Of a stretch of DNA of 12,123 nucleotides, positions 7,377 to 12,123 are shown in pieces (positions within the stretch are counted from its first letter, which is position 1; every line of letters begins with the position of its first letter). The translations under genes were made by a program, and so were the position numbers. Source of the stretch: Betaproteobacteria bacterium (lineage in GTDB: Bacteria; Pseudomonadota; Gammaproteobacteria; Burkholderiales; Thiobacillaceae); NCBI GenBank assembly GCA_020049245.1, contig JAIFLB010000149.1, positions 1-12,123 of the forward strand, read 5' to 3'. Under the pieces are notes generated by a model, which saw nothing but the letters and a program-made list of their open reading frames with translations, ran no database searches and was not told the DNA's origin.

Positions 7377-9044
7377 TCACACTCCGCGCCGCATCACGCC
7401 ACCCGCCTCCATCGCGCCACCGCCCTGGCAGAGCGGACTGTCGAGATAATTCGGCGGGAAGACGCGCAGGGTTTGGTAAAGACGCTTGAGTTTCTGACGG
7501 TAGACACGGTCGAAGCTGGCGACGGCGTCGGCCGGGTTGTAATCGCCGAACCACCAGAACCAATCCGAGCTTTCGCACGATTTCAGCAGCGCCTCGGCCT
7601 CGCGCTGCAACTCGTCCGGCAAGGTGGCAATGGCAACGTCGTATGCCTGCTTGGCGGCGACCAGCCAGTCCCAACCGCGATTCTTGGCCGGATCTCCCAT
7701 CCAGGTGCAGAAATCGCCGTACACCCAGCTGCCCGCAACCAGACGCGGCAGCGCGGCGGTCGAGTGCGGATGCAGTTCGAGATATTCGCTGAACGTGGTG
7801 GCGCGCAAGGAGGCGTGGTCGGACAACGCGGCAAACAGCTCGGAGAGAAAATAGAAGCCGTTGAACGGGTAATACTCCCAGGCGTTTTCGCCATCCAGAA
7901 TGATGCTGACCACCGGATTTGGCGAGTTTGCATGCCGGCGAACTTCATCCAGCGCGTGCAGAAAATGGCGCGCCGCATCGCTGCCGTGCCAGCTTTTGTA
8001 CTCGAAGCCGATCAGATCGGAGAGATGGTCATCGCGAAAAAACAGCACCGTGTCGGCGCCCGACAACCGATAAGGCGTGTAGCACCAGTGCGCCTTGTGC
8101 GACAAATCAATGCCTGCAGCGGCCAGGCTATGCCGCAATACGGCTTCGCCGCTGGCGATCCATTTGACGCCGGATTTGGCCAGCAAGCGCACGGCGGCAT
8201 CGGACACGCCGCCCTCGGCCGGCCAGAACCCGGCCGGGGGCTGGCCAAACTGGACTTGATGGGTTTCCAGCGCCGCATCGATGTGGGCGCGGGCGCGCTT
8301 CTCACCGCCGGGGTAGGCAGTGGCTTGCGGCAGTTCCAGATCAGGCCGCGCTTCGCGCGCGACCTGAAAATCAAGCAGCAGCGGCAAGATCGGGTGGCTG
8401 TGCGGCGTCGCCGAGAGTTCGATCTGGCCAAGCTCCGCCATCGCGCGATAGCGCGGCAGCAAACTGGCGATGACTTCGCCGTAGAGATCAAACAGATTGC
8501 GCCGATCCTGTGGACTGAAAGCCTCGCCCTTGCGAATCATTGCAAGCACATCAGGCCTTGCGCGGCGCACGGTTTCGCCGGTCCAGGCCAGGTGATACCA
8601 GGTCACCAGATCGGCCAGGTATTGCTCGGAGAGATAAGCCAGGCCGCTTTCTTCATCTTCTGCGATGGTTTTCCACAGGATGTAGAGTCGCTTGTAGGCG
8701 GGAAACGGCTCCAGCATGGTGGGGTGATTGACCTTGAAACATTGCTCGACCAATTGCCGTTTTTCTGCCGCCGGCAGCGCGTACAAATCGCTGGCGATCA
8801 AACTGGCGAGCAACGGATCGCGTAGCTCGCCAGTGGCGAACTGGTCGCTGTAATCGAGCAACTGGGCGGTCAGCGTTGGCACGAAATTGACCACGCAACG
8901 CAGATTCGGCGCGGCTTCCAGAAGCGCCGCCATGTCGGCGTAATCTTTCATGGCGTGGAGATAGGTCCACGGCAACTGGTAGCGCCCATCCGCATCGCGA
9001 TAATCGGGCTGGTGAAAATGCCAGCAAAAAACGAGATGAAGCAC
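7377..9044 (-). CDS. GH57 family amylopullulanase/alpha-amylase-like glycoside hydrolase
   Basis: A 555-residue GH57 enzyme of a different subgroup from the one downstream. Motifs in order: HFHQP (9-13) right at the N-terminus; ATPHSHPILPLL (212-223); GFWPAEGGVS (272-281), where Glu277 fits the catalytic nucleophile; SIILDGENAWEYYPFNG (380-396), where Asp384 fits the acid/base; then GSWVYGDFCTWMGDPAKNRG (438-457) and SDWFWWFGDYNP (493-504). These match the amylopullulanase-like GH57 proteins that cut alpha-1,4 and sometimes alpha-1,6 bonds in branched glucans. No signal peptide, so it should act in the cytoplasm, most simply on glycogen. The start is GTG (9042-9044): it places the canonical N-terminal strand LHLVFCWHFHQP right after the initiator, an in-frame TAA lies upstream, and no ATG is available until residue 32, inside the fold. 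The ribosome binding site is weak. The C-terminal tail is Gly/Met/Arg-rich (GGGAMEAGGVMRRGV) and looks unstructured. First gene of the HPP/GH57/FKBP run. Confidence 0.88.
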   Translation of the reverse strand: MLHLVFCWHFHQPDYRDADGRYQLPWTYLHAMKDYADMAALLEAAPNLRCVVNFVPTLTAQLLDYSDQFATGELRDPLLASLIASDLYALPAAEKRQLVEQCFKVNHPTMLEPFPAYKRLYILWKTIAEDEESGLAYLSEQYLADLVTWYHLAWTGETVRRARPDVLAMIRKGEAFSPQDRRNLFDLYGEVIASLLPRYRAMAELGQIELSATPHSHPILPLLLDFQVAREARPDLELPQATAYPGGEKRARAHIDAALETHQVQFGQPPAGFWPAEGGVSDAAVRLLAKSGVKWIASGEAVLRHSLAAAGIDLSHKAHWCYTPYRLSGADTVLFFRDDHLSDLIGFEYKSWHGSDAARHFLHALDEVRRHANSPNPVVSIILDGENAWEYYPFNGFYFLSELFAALSDHASLRATTFSEYLELHPHSTAALPRLVAGSWVYGDFCTWMGDPAKNRGWDWLVAAKQAYDVAIATLPDELQREAEALLKSCESSDWFWWFGDYNPADAVASFDRVYRQKLKRLYQTLRVFPPNYLDSPLCQGGGAMEAGGVMRRGV

Positions 9045-9057
9045 GATGTCCCGCCCA

Positions 9058-9088
9058 CAAACGAAAAGGCGGCCATTTTAGCCGCCTT
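9058..9088 (-). terminator. Intrinsic terminator of glgC
   Basis: On the minus strand AAGGCGGC (9088-9081), a 7-base loop TAAAATG, and GCCGCCTT (9073-9066) form a perfect 8-bp GC-rich stem, followed by a T-rich stretch (TTTTCGTTTGT). It lies 47 bases after the glgC stop and has the form of a standard Rho-independent terminator. Its T-rich tail ends about 14 bases before the GTG of the downstream GH57 gene, so the downstream operon needs read-through or its own promoter within or next to this hairpin. Confidence 0.8.
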
Positions 9089-9134
9089 GGGACTGCCCTA
9101 AACGCTTACCGCAACAGGGTCATCGGATGATGGG

Positions 9135-10415
9135 TCACCGAAATTGGTGGAACGCCTGTCCAAGCATTTCCGGGGTCACCAGCGTGACGCCCTTCTTGGT
9201 GACGTGGAACAGCTTTTCGTCTTCCGCGCGATTGACACCGATGCTCATGCCGGGCGGAATGATGCAGCCCTTGTCGATCACCACTTTCTTCAGGATCGCG
9301 CCTTCGCCGATCCGCACATCCGGCAACACCACCGCTTCTTCCAGGAAGGCGCCATCCTTGACCCGGACATTGGAGAACAACACCGAATGCTTGACGGTGG
9401 CACCGCTGATGATGCAACCACCGGAAACCATCGAATCGACCGCCATGCCACGCCGGTTTTCTTCGTCGAAAACGAATTTGGCCGGCGGCAATTGTTCCTG
9501 ATAGGTCCAGATCGGCCAGTCCTTGTCATACAGATTCAGGTCAGGTGTGATGTTGGCGAGATCGAGATTGGCTTCCCAATAGGCATCGACAGTTCCGACA
9601 TCGCGCCAATACGGCGGCTCGCCTTCGCCATGCACGCAGCTGTCGTTGAAGCTCTGGGCATAGACGCGATAACCAGTATCGATCAGGTGCGGAATGATGT
9701 TTTTGCCGAAATCATGTTCGGATTTCGAGTCATCGGCATCGCGCACCAGTTGCTCGAACAGGAAGGCGGCGTTGAAGACATAGATGCCCATCGAACACAG
9801 CGCGGTATCCGGCTTGCCCTGCATCGGCGTCGGGTTCGCCGGCTTTTCTGCAAAGGAAACGACGCGCGACTCTTCGTTCGTCGCCATGACACCGAATGCG
9901 GCCGCCTCCTTCAGCGGCACTTCGATGCAAGCCACCGTCATGTCGGCCTCGTTGCGCACGTGGTTGGCGATCATTTCGCCGTAATCCATCTTGTACACGT
10001 GATCGCCGGCCAACAGCAGCACGTATTCCGGCTTGTAGACACGCAGGATGTCGAGGTTCTGATACACCGCATCCGCCGTGCCCTTGTACCAGGTCTCTTC
10101 CGCCACCCGCTGTTGCGCCGGCAACAGATCGACGAACTCGTTGAACTCGCCGCGCAGGAAACCCCAGCCGCGCTGCACGTGTTTGATCATCGAATGCGAC
10201 TTGTACTGGGTCACCACACCAATCCGGCGGATGCCCGAATTCATGCAGTTGGACAGCGGGAAATCGATGATGCGGAACTTGCCGCCAAACGGCACTGCCG
10301 GCTTCGCGCGCCAGTCAGTCAGTTGCATCAGGCGACTACCACGACCACCGGCAAGAATCAGCGCCACGGTGTTTTTGGTCAGCAGACTGACAAATCTTGG
10401 ATATTCTTTTTGCAC
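9135..10415 (-). CDS. glgC: Glucose-1-phosphate adenylyltransferase (ADP-glucose pyrophosphorylase)
   Basis: A 426-residue cytoplasmic enzyme that makes ADP-glucose and pyrophosphate from ATP and glucose-1-phosphate, the committed step of bacterial glycogen synthesis. N-terminal nucleotidyltransferase domain: LILAGGRGSRL (19-29), WRAKPAVPFGGKFRIIDFPL (35-54), SNCMNSGIRRIGVVTQYKSH (55-74), LLAGDHVYKMDY (134-145) with Asp138 matching the catalytic aspartate, and FAEKPANP (188-195) with Lys191 matching the glucose-1-phosphate-binding lysine. The C-terminal left-handed beta-helix is seen as repeating hexad-like strands (SGGCIISGATVKHSVLFSNV and following). The conserved N-terminal arginine/lysine allosteric region is present, so control by sugar phosphates is likely. 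Start choice: GTG at 10413-10415 lies 7 bases after GAGGAG, whereas an ATG 21 bases further upstream (10436) has no ribosome binding site; the GTG product MQKEYPRFVS also looks like typical GlgC N-termini. Divergent from glgB. Confidence 0.96.
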   Translation of the reverse strand: MQKEYPRFVSLLTKNTVALILAGGRGSRLMQLTDWRAKPAVPFGGKFRIIDFPLSNCMNSGIRRIGVVTQYKSHSMIKHVQRGWGFLRGEFNEFVDLLPAQQRVAEETWYKGTADAVYQNLDILRVYKPEYVLLLAGDHVYKMDYGEMIANHVRNEADMTVACIEVPLKEAAAFGVMATNEESRVVSFAEKPANPTPMQGKPDTALCSMGIYVFNAAFLFEQLVRDADDSKSEHDFGKNIIPHLIDTGYRVYAQSFNDSCVHGEGEPPYWRDVGTVDAYWEANLDLANITPDLNLYDKDWPIWTYQEQLPPAKFVFDEENRRGMAVDSMVSGGCIISGATVKHSVLFSNVRVKDGAFLEEAVVLPDVRIGEGAILKKVVIDKGCIIPPGMSIGVNRAEDEKLFHVTKKGVTLVTPEMLGQAFHQFR

Positions 10416-10457
10416 GCCCTGTCTCCTCAATGGCATTCATGATCAGCTAAGAGTGAA

Positions 10458-10486
10458 ATAATAACCGATAGATATATCCTGAATAA
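10458..10486 (-). promoter_or_regulatory. Possible glgC promoter
   Basis: On the minus strand TATTAT (10463-10458) matches the -10 consensus in five of six positions and lies in an AT-rich patch about 43 bases before the GTG. The hexamer 17 bases upstream, TTATTC, is a poor -35. If used, the promoter may need an activator. By-eye call. Confidence 0.3.
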
Positions 10487-10518
10487 GCTCTAAGTGTTTT
10501 TAAGCGGTTCAGGCAAAC

Positions 10519-10546
10519 GCTGGATTGCTTCAGCACGGTATCCAGC
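10519..10546. promoter_or_regulatory. Dyad upstream of the glgB promoter, possible operator
   Basis: Perfect 7-base inverted repeat GCTGGAT (10519-10525) and ATCCAGC (10540-10546) with a 14-base spacer, ending 5 bases before the candidate glgB -35 box. The centre-to-centre distance of the arms is 21 bases, two DNA helix turns, which would suit a dimeric regulator. It sits in the shared control region of two divergent glycogen synthesis genes. The regulator is not identified, and chance occurrence is possible. Confidence 0.3.
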
Positions 10547-10551
10547 AACGA

Positions 10552-10580
10552 TTGGCAAGCGTTATTCTTGCGCCATTAAT
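10552..10580 (+). promoter_or_regulatory. Candidate sigma-70 promoter of glgB
   Basis: TTGGCA (10552-10557, five of six to the -35 consensus), a 17-base spacer, and ATTAAT (10575-10580, four of six to the -10). Transcription would begin near 10587, giving a leader of about 20 bases to the ATG at 10608. Confidence 0.45.
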
Positions 10581-10607
10581 TGGTAGATTTGATTACAAAA
10601 GACCACT

Positions 10608-12123
10608 ATGCCCCAGTCTCTCGAACGTCTTCTCAGCGCCCGTCACCACGACCCCTTCGCCATTCTCGGCATGCATCCCGCCCCGGAAGGCTGGGCCTTG
10701 CGGGTATTCCGCCCGGCTGCCAGCCGGGTCACGCTGTTGTTGCCGGACAGCCGCGCCGAAATGACCCAGGTCGATGTTGGTGGCCTGTTCGAATGGCGTG
10801 GCCAGTTGGCGCCGCCGCGGCCCTGGCGCCTGGAAATCGTGGAAGGCGACCACCAATTCGAGATCATTGACCCATACGCCTTCGGCCCGCTGCTGTCGGA
10901 TCAGGAAATGTACCTGTTCAACGAAGGCAAACTGCTTGAAGCCTGGCGCAGTCTGGGCGGCCACAGCATGCAGGTGGATGGCGTCGATGGCGTCCGCTTC
11001 GCGGTCTGGGCGCCGAATGCCGAACGCGTCTCGGTGGTGGGCGGCTTCAACAACTGGGATGGCCGCATCCATTCAATGCGTGCCCGAGGTGGTTCCGGCA
11101 TCTGGGAATTGTTTATTCCCGGCCTCGCCGCCGGCGACCTGTACAAGTTCGAAATCCGCAATCGCGAAACCGGCGCGGTCGTCGTCAAGGCTGACCCGTT
11201 CGCGCGCCAGTTCGAGATGCGGCCGAGCAATGCCGCCGTGGTGCCCGCCACCAGCACGCATGCCTGGAACGACCAGGACTGGATGCGCAACCGCGCCCAG
11301 CGCGACTGGCTGCATACCGCAATGAACATCTACGAAATCCATGCCGGCTCCTGGAAACTGCATGCCGACGGCAGCTTCTTCAACTGGCGCGAACTAGCCG
11401 ACACACTGGTGCCTTACGCCGCCGACATGGGTTACACCCACATCGAACTGATGCCGGTCACCGAACATCCGCTCGACGCCTCCTGGGGCTACCAGACCAC
11501 TGGCTACTTCGCGCCCAGTTCGCGCTTTGGCAGCGCCGACGACTTCCGCCATTTCGTCGATGCCTGCCACCGCGCCAACCTCGGCGTCCTGCTCGACTGG
11601 GTGCCCGGCCACTTCCCGATGGATGCCTGGGCGCTGGCACGTTTCGACGGCACCGCGCTGTTCGAACATGAAGACCCGCGCCTGGGCGTGCACCAGGACT
11701 GGGGCACCTACATCTTCAATTATGGCCGCGCCGAGATCAAAGGCTTCCTGCTTTCCAGCGCGCATTACTGGTTGTCCGAATTCCACCTCGATGGCCTGCG
11801 CGTCGATGCGGTCGCCTCCATGCTGTATCTGGATTACTCGCGCAAACACGACGAGTGGTTGCCGAACAAATATGGCGGCCGCGAAAACCTGGACGCGATC
11901 GACTTCCTGCGCGAAATGAATTCGATGGTGCACGAACGCTTCCCCGGCGCGCTCACCATCGCGGAAGAATCGACCGCCTGGCCGATGGTGTCGCGTCCTG
12001 TCTACCTCGGCGGCCTCGGCTTCTCGATGAAATGGAACATGGGCTGGATGAACGACACGCTGAGCTACATCCAGCAAGACCCGATCTACCGCCGCTACAA
12101 CCACAACAACCTGACCTTCGGCC
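10608..12123 (+). CDS. glgB: 1,4-alpha-glucan branching enzyme, 5' part
   Basis: The frame is open from ATG 10608 to the window edge, giving 505 residues of a protein usually about 730 long. It transfers alpha-1,4 chains to make alpha-1,6 branches in glycogen, in the cytoplasm. Domain order: an N-terminal N1 module (about 12-100, with DPFAILGMHP), a CBM48 module (about 125-205, with VRFAVWAPNAERVSVVGGFN starting at 129), and the GH13 barrel from about residue 240. Barrel motifs: NIYEIHAGSW (240-249), IELMPVTEHPLDASWGYQ (279-296), GVLLDWVPGHFP (326-337), FHLDGLRVDAVASMLYLDY (392-410) with Asp400 as nucleophile, and TIAEEST (450-456) with Glu453 as acid/base; the 53-residue spacing equals that of Asp405 and Glu458 in Escherichia coli GlgB. 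An in-frame TGA at about 10590 rules out a longer start. The ribosome binding site is weak (AAAAGA). No frameshift in the visible part. Divergent from glgC. Confidence 0.96.
   Translation, partial: MPQSLERLLSARHHDPFAILGMHPAPEGWALRVFRPAASRVTLLLPDSRAEMTQVDVGGLFEWRGQLAPPRPWRLEIVEGDHQFEIIDPYAFGPLLSDQEMYLFNEGKLLEAWRSLGGHSMQVDGVDGVRFAVWAPNAERVSVVGGFNNWDGRIHSMRARGGSGIWELFIPGLAAGDLYKFEIRNRETGAVVVKADPFARQFEMRPSNAAVVPATSTHAWNDQDWMRNRAQRDWLHTAMNIYEIHAGSWKLHADGSFFNWRELADTLVPYAADMGYTHIELMPVTEHPLDASWGYQTTGYFAPSSRFGSADDFRHFVDACHRANLGVLLDWVPGHFPMDAWALARFDGTALFEHEDPRLGVHQDWGTYIFNYGRAEIKGFLLSSAHYWLSEFHLDGLRVDAVASMLYLDYSRKHDEWLPNKYGGRENLDAIDFLREMNSMVHERFPGALTIAEESTAWPMVSRPVYLGGLGFSMKWNMGWMNDTLSYIQQDPIYRRYNHNNLTFG

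Noticed and set aside
7372..7397. 9-bp direct repeat CCGCATCAC at 7372 and 7389
   Set aside because: Falls in the Gly/Met/Arg-rich tail of the GH57 gene and its stop; no sign of a mobile element or target duplication, so it is probably low-complexity coding drift.
7323..8825. 500-codon plus-strand open frame across the GH57 gene
   Set aside because: Antisense shadow. The minus-strand product carries all GH57 motifs; this frame shows no domain and begins inside the HPP gene.
9144..10442. 432-codon plus-strand open frame opposite glgC
   Set aside because: Antisense shadow rich in His, Arg and Ile; glgC on the minus strand is unmistakable.
10501..10515. AGCGGTTCAG-like sequence considered as a Cra (FruR) operator
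   Set aside because: Only one half resembles the consensus and a key position differs; use of Cra in this lineage is uncertain.
11394..12104. Minus-strand open frame opposite glgB
   Set aside because: Antisense shadow; the plus-strand frame encodes GlgB with catalytic Asp and Glu in place.
1..12123. Defence system, CRISPR array, prophage or transposon
   Set aside because: No spaced short repeats, transposase, integrase, restriction or toxin-antitoxin genes could be read on either strand.

Overview
The window is about 12.1 kb of GC-rich bacterial chromosome with dense, G/C-ending codon use. The protein families point to a Gram-negative proteobacterium, probably a betaproteobacterium. This rests on the look of GlgC and of the paired GH57 genes beside glgB/glgC, and it is inference, not a database match. 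I see no IS element, phage gene, tRNA, rRNA or CRISPR array.

Layout. (1) 1-1888, plus strand: the 3' part of a TRAP transporter large permease (DctM-type), followed 7 bp later by a secreted PQQ-type sugar/sorbosone dehydrogenase. The pair is probably one operon. (2) 1889-2204: a 316 bp convergent gap with a hairpin after the dehydrogenase and a doubtful small reading frame downstream of the next gene. (3) 2205-3866, minus strand: a complete methyl-accepting chemotaxis protein with its own promoter region. (4) 4064-9044, minus strand, transcribed in the order GH57 enzyme (7377-9044), HPP-family membrane protein (6633-7355), second and distinct GH57 enzyme (4599-6614), SlyD-like FKBP prolyl isomerase (4064-4561). 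The gaps are only 18-37 bp, so this looks like one operon. (5) 9135-10415, minus strand: glgC, ending in a good intrinsic terminator that lies almost on top of the first GH57 start. (6) 10416-10607: a divergent control region. (7) 10608-end, plus strand: glgB, cut by the window edge.

How it works together. GlgC makes ADP-glucose for glycogen synthesis and GlgB introduces alpha-1,6 branches. The two GH57 proteins carry the expected catalytic motifs of an amylopullulanase/amylase-like enzyme and a 4-alpha-glucanotransferase/amylase-like enzyme, and could remodel or break down the polymer. The region therefore reads as a glycogen (alpha-glucan) metabolism island in which GH57 enzymes stand beside the GH13 branching enzyme. 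The HPP membrane protein between the two GH57 genes is the least expected member. No wholly new system is evident; the most unusual points are the HPP protein inside the GH57 operon, the terminator/start overlap at 9044-9088, and the dyad upstream of the glgB promoter.
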